A stretch of DNA of 44,151 nt from Clostridiaceae bacterium (GCA_012519745.1 JAAYPO010000057.1:1-44151), one strand, 5' to 3'. Numbered from the stretch's first letter, positions 32,425-41,361 are shown. Notes: generated by a model not told the origin, from the sequence alone. A program made the numbers and translations.

Positions 32425-35400
32425 CGGCCTCAAACAGCATTTGATCCTTGTTACCGGGAACATTGATGCAGACATTGGTGCCCTTTCTTTCCGAATGCCC
32501 CATCTTGCCGAGTATTCTGCCGTCCGGGCTTGTAATGCCCTCGATGGCATACATCGACCCGTTGGGATTGAACCTTATGTCGTAAGTGGCCCTGCCTTCT
32601 GTATCGACATACTGTGTCGCGATCTGACCATTTGCAGCCAATTCCTTGATGATCTCATCTGATGCGACAAATCTTCCCTCTCCATGGGATACGGCAACAG
32701 TGTGTATATCACCTGTCCTGACATTATTGAACCAGGGCGATTTGTCAGATGCGATCCTGGTCTCCACCATACAGGAGACATGTCTGCCAATGGAATTGAA
32801 GGTCAGAGTCGGGCTGGATACAGCCATCTCCCTTATCTGGCCGTAAGGCAGCAAGCCAAGCTTTATCAGCGCCTGGAAGCCGTTGCATATACCCAGGATC
32901 AGTCCGTCTCTATTTTCCAGCAGCTCCATAACTGCCTCCGTCAGATATGGATTCCTGAAAACAGTAGCAATAAACTTCCCTGAGCCTTCAGGCTCGTCAC
33001 CGGCACTAAAACCTCCCGGGAACATTATTATCTGGCTGCTCCTGATTCTCTCCGCCATATTGACGATAGTCTCATTGATGCACTCAGGGGTCAGGTTCCT
33101 GACGATGAATGTCTCAGCAATCGCCCCAGCCTTTTCAAAGGCTTTAGCCGAATCATATTCGCAGTTCGTACCGGGGAAAACAGGAATAAACACCCGTGGT
33201 CTGGCAATTCTCACCGCAGCCGAAGGCTTTTTGCAGCCTTGTTTGCTCACATAGCTGAAGGTCTCAATCCCATTATAGTCAACACCGGCTTTTGTCGGGA
33301 ATACCTTCTCCAAAGGCTGCATCCAGCCTTCAACCATTTTATCCAGCCCCATCACTGTACCATTGACCGAGATCACAGGCTCTGCAATAGTCCGGCCGAT
33401 CATACGATACTCCAGCCCTTCAAGAAGCTTGTCCGCATCAGCATCATTGCTTATCTCAAGTATCATTGAGCCATAATCCGACATGAACAATGCCTCCGGG
33501 TCAATGGCTTCAAATCTGAAGCCGATCATATTTCCAAAACACATACGGCTGACAGCTTCAGCGATCCCGCCCTGGCGTACCGTATGGGCCGCGGATATCA
33601 TACCTGCCTGGGCCAGCTCATGAATTTTCGTATACGTTCTGTCAAGATGCTCAAAATCGGGCAGCTCATATGAATCCTTGCTCACCTTGACAAGGACCGC
33701 TTTTCTCCCGGTATTTTTAAACTCCGAAGATACCACATGGGCGGCATCATTCGTACAAACCGCAAAAGCAACCAGTGTGGGCGGCACATCAAGGTCTCTG
33801 AAGGTGCCCGACATACTGTCCTTGCCTCCGATTGCCGGTATGCCAAGCTTTATTTGCGCATAATATGCGCCAAGCAATGCGCTAAAGGGCTTTCCCCACC
33901 TTGAGGGATCCTTCCCCGGTTTTTCGAAGTATTCCTGCAATGTCAGCCTTGTCTTTCTGTAGTCCCCGCCCATGGCTGCTATTTTCGCCACTGCTTCGAC
34001 GATTGCATACACCGCACCATGAAATGGGCTCCATTTTGAAATCGCCGGATTGAAGCCAAATGACATCAATGTACCGGTATCTGTATCCCCATCCATCACA
34101 GGCAGCTTTGCAGCCATTCCTTCGGCCGGACTGAGCTGGTACCTGCCTCCAAAGGGCATCAGTATCGTACCTGCCCCGATGGTGCTGTCGAAACGTTCCA
34201 CCAGGCCCTTCTGACTGCAGTGCTCAAGCCTCTGCAGATTATCAAGCCATGCTTCCTCGAGCCTGTCTGCCCTATCGGATACCATCTTGTTCAATGCCTC
34301 TGCTATCTTTAGCTTCTGCGGCTCTGACGCTGCTATGTCAATGTTTTGTTTTACTCCGTTGGTATTCAAAAACTCCCTGCTGATATCGACTATGGTTTTA
34401 TTGCGCCATTTCATCCTGAGTCTTCCGGTATCGGTCACAACAGCCACTTCCGTAGCCTCCAGGTTTTCATTCATGGCCTCCTGAATGAACCTGGCGCTGT
34501 CCTCTTTTGCAATCACAACAGCCATTCTTTCCTGGGACTCTGATATTGCCAGTTCTGTACCATCCAGGCCCTCATATTTCTTGGGTACGCTGTCCAGATC
34601 GATATCCAGGCCGTCTGCAAGCTCTCCAATGGCAACGGATACTCCGCCTGCCCCAAAGTCATTGCATTTTTTTATCATGCAGCTGACCTTTTCATTCCTG
34701 AAAAGCCTCTGTATTTTCCTTTCCGTAGGAGGATTTCCCTTCTGAACCTCTGCACCGCAGGTCAGCAGGGATTTCTCATCGTGCTCCTTTGACGAACCGG
34801 TAGCTCCGCCGCAGCCGTCACGGCCTGTCCTTCCGCCAAGCAGTATGATCACATCACCCGGCTGGGGCGCCATTCTGACAACGTTCTTTTTAGGAGCTGC
34901 TCCGATCACTGCGCCTATCTCCATCCTTTTTGCCACATAACCCTCATCATAGATCTCTGCCACCTGTCCTGTGGCAAGACCGATCTGATTGCCGTATGAG
35001 CTGTAGCCTGCTGCGGCCCCTGTCGTGATCTTCCTTTGGGGCAGCTTGCCCGGCAGTGTATCCTTCACAGATGTCCTGGGATCGCCGCTGCCCGTTACCC
35101 TCATTGCCTGATAAACATAAGCCCTGCCTGAAAGCGGATCTCTGATAGCACCGCCAAGGCATGTGGCAGCGCCGCCGAAGGGCTCTATCTCCGTGGGATG
35201 ATTATGGGTCTCGTTTTTAAACATGACCAGCCATTCTTCACTCTTGCCGTTTACTTTTGCATCGACAACGATGCTGCAGGCATTTATCTCATCTGAGACA
35301 TCCAGATCCTCCAGCCTGCCATCCTTTCTCAGTTCCTTCATGGCTATCGTCGCAAGGTCCATCAGACAGATGTCCTTCTCCTTATCGGAGTATACAAACT

Positions 35401-36211
35401 TTCTCGATGAAATATATCTCTCATATACCGACTTGAGGAACTTGCCAAAGGGGCCGTCATCAAAGCTGATGTCATTGATCCTCGTCAGGAATGTGGTGTG
35501 CCTGCAATGGTCGGACCAATATGTGTCTATGAGCCTGAGCTCTGTTATTGTTGGATCCCTTCTCTCAGTCTGCTCAAAATATTGTCTGCAAAACTCAAGA
35601 TCCTCCAATGACATCGCCATTCCAAGTTCACTGTGGAGCTCGCCCAGTTGTGAAATGTCCATTGAACCAAACCCCTTGAGAACGGAAACATCATCGGGAT
35701 AATTGATCTCTATGCTGAGTGAATCGGGCTTGCTCATATCGGCTTCACGGCTGTCCACCGGATTGATGCAATATTCCTTCACCCTGTTGAAATCTTCGTC
35801 AGATAACACACCCTTCAGTACGAATATCCTGGCTGCTCTGCAGCGCGGTCTCACTCCAAGGGTGAGAAACTGAATACATTGGGATGCCGAATCGGCTCTC
35901 TGGTCATATTGTCCCGGCAGATATTCTACGCCAAAGGCCCTTTCATCAGCTGCAAGGCTGATATTTTCCTCGTAAACATAATCTACCGGAGGTTCCGAAA
36001 ATATAACATTCTTTGAAGCTTCAAATTCATCATCAGTGATATCGGTAATATCATACCTGTTGATAATGCGGACCTGCTCCAGCCCGCTCAGATCCAGGCT
36101 GCTTTTCAGATCCCGGCAGATCCCCTGGGCCTCCACATCATATCCCTTTTTCTTCTCCGCAAAGATGCGTCTGACCTTTTTTCTCTGTCCGCTCTCGTCA
36201 AAAACCATCAT
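32405..36211 (-). CDS. purL: Phosphoribosylformylglycinamidine synthase, single-chain
   Basis: This 1268-aa enzyme converts FGAR and glutamine to FGAM in purine synthesis. It is the large fused form with a linker domain, two FGAM synthase halves (KNETHNHPTEIEPFGGAATC, GGRTGRDGCGGATGSSKEHD, LPVMDGDTDTGTLMSFGFNP) and a C-terminal class I glutaminase (PGGFSAGDEPEGSGKFIA, nucleophile Cys in ILGICNGFQALIKLG). The first half is divergent at its N-terminus, as in the clostridial and Bacteroides type. Most Bacilli use the split PurS/PurQ/PurL set instead. GAGAGGTG precedes two tandem ATGs. It is alone, with no other pur genes near, and no purine riboswitch is seen in the short leader. Confidence 0.96.
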   Translation of the reverse strand: MMVFDESGQRKKVRRIFAEKKKGYDVEAQGICRDLKSSLDLSGLEQVRIINRYDITDITDDEFEASKNVIFSEPPVDYVYEENISLAADERAFGVEYLPGQYDQRADSASQCIQFLTLGVRPRCRAARIFVLKGVLSDEDFNRVKEYCINPVDSREADMSKPDSLSIEINYPDDVSVLKGFGSMDISQLGELHSELGMAMSLEDLEFCRQYFEQTERRDPTITELRLIDTYWSDHCRHTTFLTRINDISFDDGPFGKFLKSVYERYISSRKFVYSDKEKDICLMDLATIAMKELRKDGRLEDLDVSDEINACSIVVDAKVNGKSEEWLVMFKNETHNHPTEIEPFGGAATCLGGAIRDPLSGRAYVYQAMRVTGSGDPRTSVKDTLPGKLPQRKITTGAAAGYSSYGNQIGLATGQVAEIYDEGYVAKRMEIGAVIGAAPKKNVVRMAPQPGDVIILLGGRTGRDGCGGATGSSKEHDEKSLLTCGAEVQKGNPPTERKIQRLFRNEKVSCMIKKCNDFGAGGVSVAIGELADGLDIDLDSVPKKYEGLDGTELAISESQERMAVVIAKEDSARFIQEAMNENLEATEVAVVTDTGRLRMKWRNKTIVDISREFLNTNGVKQNIDIAASEPQKLKIAEALNKMVSDRADRLEEAWLDNLQRLEHCSQKGLVERFDSTIGAGTILMPFGGRYQLSPAEGMAAKLPVMDGDTDTGTLMSFGFNPAISKWSPFHGAVYAIVEAVAKIAAMGGDYRKTRLTLQEYFEKPGKDPSRWGKPFSALLGAYYAQIKLGIPAIGGKDSMSGTFRDLDVPPTLVAFAVCTNDAAHVVSSEFKNTGRKAVLVKVSKDSYELPDFEHLDRTYTKIHELAQAGMISAAHTVRQGGIAEAVSRMCFGNMIGFRFEAIDPEALFMSDYGSMILEISNDADADKLLEGLEYRMIGRTIAEPVISVNGTVMGLDKMVEGWMQPLEKVFPTKAGVDYNGIETFSYVSKQGCKKPSAAVRIARPRVFIPVFPGTNCEYDSAKAFEKAGAIAETFIVRNLTPECINETIVNMAERIRSSQIIMFPGGFSAGDEPEGSGKFIATVFRNPYLTEAVMELLENRDGLILGICNGFQALIKLGLLPYGQIREMAVSSPTLTFNSIGRHVSCMVETRIASDKSPWFNNVRTGDIHTVAVSHGEGRFVASDEIIKELAANGQIATQYVDTEGRATYDIRFNPNGSMYAIEGITSPDGRILGKMGHSERKGTNVCINVPGNKDQMLFEAGVRYFG

Positions 36212-36272
36212 ACTGCTGCACCTCTCATCAGGCTCATGGCCGATATTTTCGATCTTCTTGATATCGTTTCAC

Positions 36273-36301
36273 TTCACAAATCAATTATACAATGATATAA
36301 T
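36273..36301 (+). promoter_or_regulatory. Sigma-A promoter of the LysR gene
   Basis: TTCACA, a 17-nt spacer and a perfect TATAAT lie about 47 bp before the regulator's start. Polymerase cannot occupy this and the purL promoter at once. Confidence 0.7.
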
Positions 36302-36311
36302 TTATAAACAA
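36284..36311 (-). promoter_or_regulatory. Candidate purL promoter, overlapping the LysR promoter
   Basis: On the minus strand TTGTTT (36311-36306), a 16-nt spacer and a perfect TATAAT (36289-36284) precede purL by about 70 bp. It physically overlaps the divergent promoter at 36273-36301. Confidence 0.55.
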
Positions 36312-36347
36312 AATTAATATATCTAATGCTTGGTATTAGGTGACCTT

Positions 36348-37229
36348 ATGGATATAAATTTTGAACTTTACAAGGTTTTTCATACCGCATCCACATCCGG
36401 CAGCTTTTCTGCAGCGGCCAGAAAGCTGTATATCTCCCAGTCTGCCGTCAGCCAGTCCATACGGAAGCTGGAAGAGAGCACGGGCAGTGTGCTTTTTGTC
36501 AGAGGCCCCAGGAGTGTGAAGCTTACGGCGGCCGGCGAGATGCTGTACAGTCATGTAGACCAGGCTTACAGCCTGTTCAGAGCCGCCGAAGGCAAAATGC
36601 GGGAAATGCAGTCCCTCAGCTTTGGCGAGGTCAAAATAGGCGTTGGCGATACCATACTTCGTTATCTCCTCATACCGCTGCTGCAGAAATTTATAGAAAA
36701 CTATCCAAACATAAAGATCAAAATAATTAACAGGACTTCTCCGGGTATAATCGATTGTATAAAGTCAGGAGCTGTTGACCTTGGCATCGTGACAATGCCC
36801 GTCGAAGACAAGGATATAGAAACAACTGACTTCAGCTCAGTGGAGGATGTTTTCATTTGTTCATCACGTTTCGGCCATCTCAAACACAGAAAGGTCACAA
36901 TAGATGAGCTGTCCGCCATGCCCCTTCTGCTGCTGCAAAAAGGCAGCACAACAAGGCGCAATCTGGACCTTTACTGTGCTTCAAGGGGCTGTATGATCAC
37001 ACCTGAGATCGAACTGGAAAACATGGACCTCTTAGTTGAGCTGTCACGTATAGGACTGGGCATCGCATATGTATTGAAGGAAAGTGCCGCTCAATTCGTA
37101 TCTGACAATGAGCTTTTCATACTGCAGCTGAAAGAGCCTATGCCCAGGCGCCAGTTGGTGATAGCCGAATTGGCCAATGTCCCTCTTTCTCCTGCAGCAG
37201 AGGTTTTTAAGGAGAAAATGCTGGAGTGA
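36348..37229 (+). CDS. LysR family transcriptional regulator
   Basis: The 293-aa protein has an N-terminal winged helix-turn-helix (FELYKVFHTASTSGSFSAAA, then KLYISQSAVSQSIRKLEE) and a LysR effector domain beginning GEVKIGVGDTILRYLLIPLL. The FGHLKHRKVTIDELSAMPLL and LVELSRIGLGIAYVLKES stretches are typical of the CysB/CynR-like fold. Its ligand is unknown. The ATG at 36348 is preceded by AGGTGA; an upstream in-frame GTG is less likely. It is divergent from purL with overlapping promoters, so it may regulate itself and possibly purL (inference). Confidence 0.92.
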   Translation: MDINFELYKVFHTASTSGSFSAAARKLYISQSAVSQSIRKLEESTGSVLFVRGPRSVKLTAAGEMLYSHVDQAYSLFRAAEGKMREMQSLSFGEVKIGVGDTILRYLLIPLLQKFIENYPNIKIKIINRTSPGIIDCIKSGAVDLGIVTMPVEDKDIETTDFSSVEDVFICSSRFGHLKHRKVTIDELSAMPLLLLQKGSTTRRNLDLYCASRGCMITPEIELENMDLLVELSRIGLGIAYVLKESAAQFVSDNELFILQLKEPMPRRQLVIAELANVPLSPAAEVFKEKMLE

Positions 37230-37250
37230 CCTTAAGTGACTGAAAAAAAC

Positions 37251-37285
37251 AAACGCCCTGTACAAGATGCAAGGCGTTTTTTATG
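37251..37285. terminator. Bidirectional terminator between the LysR gene and htpG
   Basis: AAACGCC and GGCGTTT (37251-37257 with 37273-37279) form a stem around a 15-nt loop. T runs lie on the right for the plus strand (CGTTTTTT) and on the left for the minus strand (GTTTTTTTC). Confidence 0.8.
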
Positions 37286-37308
37286 GTCATTTTTCCTCTG
37301 TAAGCTTG

Positions 37309-39246
37309 TTACTTCACTTCCAGCTCTGCCAGTTTGCCCAGCAGCAGGTTGCTTCTTTCGATGAACCTGGTCATAGCCTCCGGCTCCAGCTGCTTGTGGC
37401 TCATCATTGCCAGATCATAGATATGCTGGCAGATCAGTGTCGTATCATCCTTCTTTTCGCTGTTGTCAGACAATTTTATCACAGTCTGTATCAGCTGGTT
37501 GCTTGTGTTGAGTACCAGGGTCCTCTCATCCGGGAACATCCCCCCGATATCCATCCCCTTCATACCGTACATTCTGCTCATTTCCTGCATTCGTCTCGAA
37601 TGCTCCGACAGAAGTATGATCCCGGGAGTGGAAGCTGCCTTTAAGGCCTCTACGCTTACTTTCAGCTTGTCGTCGCCCAATGCCTCCTTGAATACCTTTT
37701 CCAGCTTCTGTGACAGTTCTGTGTCAGTTTCGGCTGCACTGGTATCCTTCATGCTGTCCGAAAGATCCGAATCGATCCGAGTGAACTTCACACTGCTCTC
37801 TTTCATCTCAAGGAACTGTATAAAGTGATTGTCTATCATTGTATTGAGTATAACAGCTTCCATATCCTGATCCTTGAACAGACGGATGTATTGTGCCTGC
37901 TGCTTTTCATCAGACACATAGAACACTTTGTCCTTATGCTTCTCACTGTTTCTGTCAAGGTAATCCTTTAGAGTGACATAGTCATCATTTGTGGTCTTAT
38001 AAATGATAATGTCCTTCACACGGTCAAAGAATTTTTCCTCACGTATACAGCCGTACTTCACAAAGGGGTTGATATCATCCCAGTACTTGTTGTATGTATC
38101 TCTCTCGTTTTCATACAGTGAGGTAAGCTTGTCAGCCACCTTTTTGGTGATATGTGATGATATCTTCGCCACATATCCGTCATTTTGCAAAAAGCTCCTG
38201 GACACGTTAAGAGGCAGGTCGGGACAGTCGATGACACCCTTTAGCAGCATCAGGAACTCCGGAATGACCTCCTTGATATTGTCAGCCACAAAAACCTGGT
38301 TGTAATACAGCTTTATTTGCCCCTCAATAGTCTCAAACTCATGCTTCAGCTTGGGGAAATACAGTATGCCCTTCAGGTTGAAGGGATAATCCATGTTCAG
38401 ATGTATCCAGAACAGGGGATCATTGAAATCGTGGAACACCTTTTTATAAAACTCCTTGTATTCCTCTTGGGTACAATCCTTCGGAGCCTTGAGCCACAGA
38501 GGATGGGTATCGTTGATGGGCTTATCCTCTTCAGTCCCGGCGGCATCGCCTTTATCTTCTTCCTTTTTATCCTCGGTCTTCTTTTCCTTATCCGCCTTTT
38601 TTGCTTCTTCCTCCTCATCCACTAAAAAGATCTCGAAGGGCATGAAGGAGCAGTACTTCTCCAGTATCTCCCTCATTTTGTGATACTCAAGGAATTCAAA
38701 TGAATCATCGGCAAGATACAGCGTAACAGTCGTTCCTCTCTCTGTACGCTCCGAATCATCCATCTCGAACTCCATCCCGCCGGTGCTGGTCCACTTTACG
38801 GCTTCGCTGCCCGGCTGCCAGGACAATGTATCTATGGTCACCTTCTCGGATACCATGAATGCGGAATAGAAGCCGAGACCGAAGTGTCCTATGATCTGGC
38901 TGCCTTCGTCTGTCTTATCCTTGTATTTTTCAAGAAAATCAACTGCGCCTGAAAAAGCTATCTGGTTGATATATTTTTTGACCTCATCGCCGGTCATGCC
39001 AATACCGTTGTCGGCAAACCGGATCGTCTTCTCCGATTTGTTTATCGACACCTTGATCTGGAACCTCTCATCCTCCTGTATCCGGGCTTCCCCCATGGAC
39101 ACGAGCTTCTTCAGCTTCATGGCAGCGTCATTTGCGTTTGACACAAGCTCCCTGACAAAAATGTCCTTCTCTGAATAGAGCCACTTTTTTATTATCGGTA
39201 AAATGTTCTCAGTATGTATTGATATGTTTCCGATCTCACGTGACAT
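37309..39246 (-). CDS. htpG: Molecular chaperone HtpG (Hsp90)
   Basis: HtpG is the bacterial Hsp90. The 645-aa protein has the GHKL ATPase domain (DIFVRELVSNANDAAMKLKK, FADNGIGMTGDEV, GHFGLGFYSAFMVS), an acidic-lysine rich linker (EEEAKKADKEKKTEDKKEED), the middle domain (KGVIDCPDLPLNVSRSFLQ) and a C-terminal dimer domain. The linker is longer and more charged than in E. coli. The ATG at 39246 has GGAGG in front. A CIRCE operator and a good promoter lie upstream, so HrcA control is expected. Confidence 0.97.
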   Translation of the reverse strand: MSREIGNISIHTENILPIIKKWLYSEKDIFVRELVSNANDAAMKLKKLVSMGEARIQEDERFQIKVSINKSEKTIRFADNGIGMTGDEVKKYINQIAFSGAVDFLEKYKDKTDEGSQIIGHFGLGFYSAFMVSEKVTIDTLSWQPGSEAVKWTSTGGMEFEMDDSERTERGTTVTLYLADDSFEFLEYHKMREILEKYCSFMPFEIFLVDEEEEAKKADKEKKTEDKKEEDKGDAAGTEEDKPINDTHPLWLKAPKDCTQEEYKEFYKKVFHDFNDPLFWIHLNMDYPFNLKGILYFPKLKHEFETIEGQIKLYYNQVFVADNIKEVIPEFLMLLKGVIDCPDLPLNVSRSFLQNDGYVAKISSHITKKVADKLTSLYENERDTYNKYWDDINPFVKYGCIREEKFFDRVKDIIIYKTTNDDYVTLKDYLDRNSEKHKDKVFYVSDEKQQAQYIRLFKDQDMEAVILNTMIDNHFIQFLEMKESSVKFTRIDSDLSDSMKDTSAAETDTELSQKLEKVFKEALGDDKLKVSVEALKAASTPGIILLSEHSRRMQEMSRMYGMKGMDIGGMFPDERTLVLNTSNQLIQTVIKLSDNSEKKDDTTLICQHIYDLAMMSHKQLEPEAMTRFIERSNLLLGKLAELEVK

Positions 39247-39290
39247 ATCGATACCTCCTTGCTCATTAGTGATTTTCATTGCCAATAAAT

Positions 39291-39320
39291 ATATTACAAC
39301 TCTTCTTCTTTCATTGTCAA
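39291..39320 (-). promoter_or_regulatory. Sigma-A promoter of htpG
   Basis: A perfect TTGACA (39320-39315) is followed after 18 nt by TAATAT (39296-39291) on the minus strand, about 45 bp before the htpG start. Confidence 0.75.
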
Positions 39321-39327
39321 CACAAAA

Positions 39328-39354
39328 TTAGCACTCTCATTTATAGAGTGCTAA
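39328..39354. promoter_or_regulatory. CIRCE operator for HrcA
   Basis: TTAGCACTC, nine bases, then GAGTGCTAA is a perfect match to the CIRCE consensus bound by the heat-shock repressor HrcA. It lies immediately upstream of the htpG -35 box, seven bases away. Confidence 0.95.
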
Positions 39355-39395
39355 CAAAAACCAGGCATACACCACTGCTTAAGCCATGGTGTATG
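39355..39395 (-). terminator. Intrinsic terminator after the PilZ gene
   Basis: On the minus strand CATACACCA and TGGTGTATG form a perfect 9-bp stem (39395-39387 with 39374-39366) and are followed by CCTGGTTTTTG. An adjoining 7-bp palindrome GTATGTA-TCT-TACATAC lies at 39391-39407. Confidence 0.7.
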
Positions 39396-39429
39396 TATCT
39401 TACATACCTGTCGCTTTATATAAACCTAT

Positions 39430-39840
39430 TTAGTTGGATCTATCCTTTGGCATCCTTAATAGAATATATCTGTCCCGCTTTGATGATATCTGTTCAAATA
39501 TCTTCAGCAGCAGCTGCCGCAGCTCGGTCCCGGGATGTTTAAAACAAAAGCCATATTCGTATTCGTGGACCTCGGTCTTCAATGAGCTTACCACATACCC
39601 CTCATACCGATACCATCTCCCGTCAAACTCCATGGAAAGCTCCAGCACCACCTTGCTGTCGGCAGGCAGCTTCAGCACCGAAGCGAATCTGACACCGCCG
39701 GAGCTTATGTCAAGCAGTCTCACCCTGGCATGACTGGAAAGAACATGTCTTCTCCCTATCTGTACGATCCTGATCTCTCCGTACACGGGGGGATCAGGCT
39801 TTATCCTGAGAAAGCGTCTTGAATAAGCAGCGGGTTTCAA
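39430..39840 (-). CDS. PilZ domain protein, probable c-di-GMP receptor
   Basis: The 136-aa protein has the PilZ arginine motif (SRRFLRIKP, R-x3-R type, near residue 7) and the second motif LLDISSGGVRFAS (D/N-x-S-x2-G, about 43-55). Both are the c-di-GMP contacts. The remainder is a beta barrel with a C-terminal helix (LRQLLLKIFEQISSKRDRYI). The start is a TTG with AGGTGA four bases ahead. The window also holds a GGDEF enzyme, so synthesis and binding of c-di-GMP are both represented. Its output partner is unknown. Confidence 0.87.
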   Translation of the reverse strand: MKPAAYSRRFLRIKPDPPVYGEIRIVQIGRRHVLSSHARVRLLDISSGGVRFASVLKLPADSKVVLELSMEFDGRWYRYEGYVVSSLKTEVHEYEYGFCFKHPGTELRQLLLKIFEQISSKRDRYILLRMPKDRSN

Positions 39841-39884
39841 ACTATCACCTGCCTAAAGGAATAATATCCCATCGCAGATATACA

Positions 39885-40721
39885 TTACCATATTTTTACA
39901 TGATTTTCAATATATTTCTCAAGCAATTTGTCATACTCGCGTCTGACAGCCGCTATGACCTGGTTTGCCGATGAATTGAGATTCAGGCTGTCTATTGCCT
40001 TTATCGGGAGTACCTTTATAGAAGTGCCCGACAAGAAGGCTCCCTCTGTCTGACCGATCTCATCGGCTGCAACAAACTGCTCCTTCACTTCAAAGCCGGC
40101 ATTCCTGCAGGCTTCAAAAACATATTTGCGCGTTATTCCCCGCAGCACGTATTCTCCCGGAGCTGTCAGCACCCTTCCGTCCTTGATGAAGAACAGATTT
40201 GACTTGCTGCCCTCAGTTAATCTTCCCTTGCTGTCTGCAAGCAGTACCTCAAAAAAGCCGCCCTCTGCGATTTTCTTTGCCACTGCCTCCTTATACGATC
40301 TATTTATTATCTTTGCATTGGGATTGTCCCGTTCTATCTGAAGCAGCCCTGTGTTCACCCCTGCATCCGTTTCTTCCACAGTCGGATAATAGCTTTTGCT
40401 TATATAAGCCAGCTGCTGGTTCTCTGTTTCATAAAAAACAGAGATCTTTACATTGCAGTTTTCAGATCTGCTTTTTTCAAGAAGCATGCGAATATTTTCA
40501 CACAGCTGGGCAAATGACATATTCAGGCGTATGCCGACAGCATTGAGGGTTTCTGTCAGCCTGTCATAATGGTCTTCAAAAAACAGTGGGACTCCATCTA
40601 TGATACGGATCACCTCATATGCAGCCCTGCCCTCTATCTGAGTCAGCTCACAGCTGACTTTGTCTGTGCATTCTCTCAGTATTCCATTATGAACTACATA
40701 TTTACCAGCATTATCATCCAT
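39885..40721 (-). CDS. Class IV aminotransferase (aminodeoxychorismate lyase or D-amino acid type)
   Basis: This 278-aa PLP enzyme has the fold-type IV pattern AAYEVIRIIDGVPLFFEDHYDRL, a probable PLP lysine at about 137 in NAKIINRSY, and the cofactor phosphate region LLADSKGRLTEGSKSNLFFI with GEYVLRGITRKYVFE. Sequence alone does not tell whether it is a 4-amino-4-deoxychorismate lyase, D-amino acid transaminase or branched-chain enzyme. The first ATG (40733) has AAAGG too close; the fifth-codon ATG (40721) has a better spacing and is used. Two adjacent perfect palindromes lie 70-100 bp upstream. Confidence 0.85.
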   Translation of the reverse strand: MDDNAGKYVVHNGILRECTDKVSCELTQIEGRAAYEVIRIIDGVPLFFEDHYDRLTETLNAVGIRLNMSFAQLCENIRMLLEKSRSENCNVKISVFYETENQQLAYISKSYYPTVEETDAGVNTGLLQIERDNPNAKIINRSYKEAVAKKIAEGGFFEVLLADSKGRLTEGSKSNLFFIKDGRVLTAPGEYVLRGITRKYVFEACRNAGFEVKEQFVAADEIGQTEGAFLSGTSIKVLPIKAIDSLNLNSSANQVIAAVRREYDKLLEKYIENHVKIW

Positions 40722-40789
40722 TTCAGCTATCATTCCTTTTGCATTTGTATTTGATATGCGCTGCCACTATGCAATTACTGCATCCCGGT

Positions 40790-40821
40790 ATCTGCAATTG
40801 CAGATAATGCGTTAACGCATT
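40790..40821. promoter_or_regulatory. Two abutting perfect 16-bp palindromes, likely operators
   Basis: ATCTGCAATTGCAGAT (40790-40805) and AATGCGTTAACGCATT (40806-40821) are each perfect palindromes and touch with no gap. They lie between a candidate promoter and the aminotransferase gene, around or just downstream of the predicted transcript start. Confidence 0.6.
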
Positions 40822-40827
40822 AATACA

Positions 40828-40856
40828 AATATATAGCAATTCAACATCATAATCAA
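40828..40856 (-). promoter_or_regulatory. Candidate promoter of the class IV aminotransferase
   Basis: TTGATT (40856-40851), a 17-nt spacer and TATATT (40833-40828) on the minus strand lie just before the paired palindromes. Confidence 0.6.
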
Positions 40857-40898
40857 CAGACTATCTGGTGTTTATCTGATAAAAACCCCTCAAGATAA

Positions 40899-40943
40899 AG
40901 AAACACTCTAAGTTAGATTGTTACTCTAACTTAGAGTGTTTCT
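40899..40943 (-). terminator. Long hairpin terminator after the CD3324-type gene
   Basis: AGAAACACTCTAAGTTAGA and TCTAACTTAGAGTGTTTCT (40899-40917 with 40925-40943) form a perfect 19-bp stem with a 7-nt loop. On the minus strand it is followed by TTATCTTGAGGGGTTTTTATC. It lies 27 bp past the stop. Confidence 0.75.
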
Positions 40944-40970
40944 CTATGCTGCAGCCTGAACATACTGCTT

Positions 40971-41255
40971 TTATTCTACTGCAAGAAAGACCTTCCTGTT
41001 GTTCAATACCTTACGTATACTATCCTCCGACAGATGGTAGGCATCCATCAGCTCCTGTACCGTAGCACCTTCCTGATATTTCATACATATCTCAGTATTT
41101 CTGTTCCTTAGCATCATCCTTGTTCCGTTGACCGAGCCCCATCCCGCTCTTGTGTTTCCCTGTCTCGGAATATAGAGGAGTTCTCCCTGCACATAGTGCT
41201 GCAGCTGTTCCAGCAATGATTTTGGCAATATATCCTTGCCATTAACATACTTCAT
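40971..41255 (-). CDS. CD3324-type small DNA-binding protein (Mor-like)
   Basis: This 94-aa protein has the family pattern LPKSLLEQLQHYVQGELLYIP with a WG...NG.R element, then RNRNTEICMKYQEGATVQEL, and a helix-turn-helix DAYHLSEDSIRKVL near the C-terminus. Such small clostridial proteins (CD3324 family) are related to Mor-type activators; their targets are unknown. AGGAGG precedes the ATG by ten bases. The gene sits between a hairpin terminator and a separate short leader unit, and may be expressed from its own or the leader's promoter. Confidence 0.82.
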   Translation of the reverse strand: MKYVNGKDILPKSLLEQLQHYVQGELLYIPRQGNTRAGWGSVNGTRMMLRNRNTEICMKYQEGATVQELMDAYHLSEDSIRKVLNNRKVFLAVE

Positions 41256-41334
41256 TTCAACTCTGCCTCCTGTTTCCTGTACGAATTACCGGCAATAACC
41301 TCAAGGGTCCAAATCAAGGCACTATAACGCAAAA

Positions 41335-41361
41335 CTCCGCCAGGCAAGAACCTTGGCGGAG
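41335..41361 (-). terminator. Second hairpin of the short unit upstream of the CD3324-type gene
   Basis: CTCCGCCA and TGGCGGAG (41335-41342 with 41354-41361) form a perfect 8-bp GC-rich stem; the minus strand continues TTTTGCG. It stands between the leader unit and the CD3324-type gene. Confidence 0.65.

Noticed and set aside
36212-36330. Purine riboswitch before purL
   Set aside because: The 118-bp gap is filled by two promoters and has none of the conserved purine-aptamer stems.
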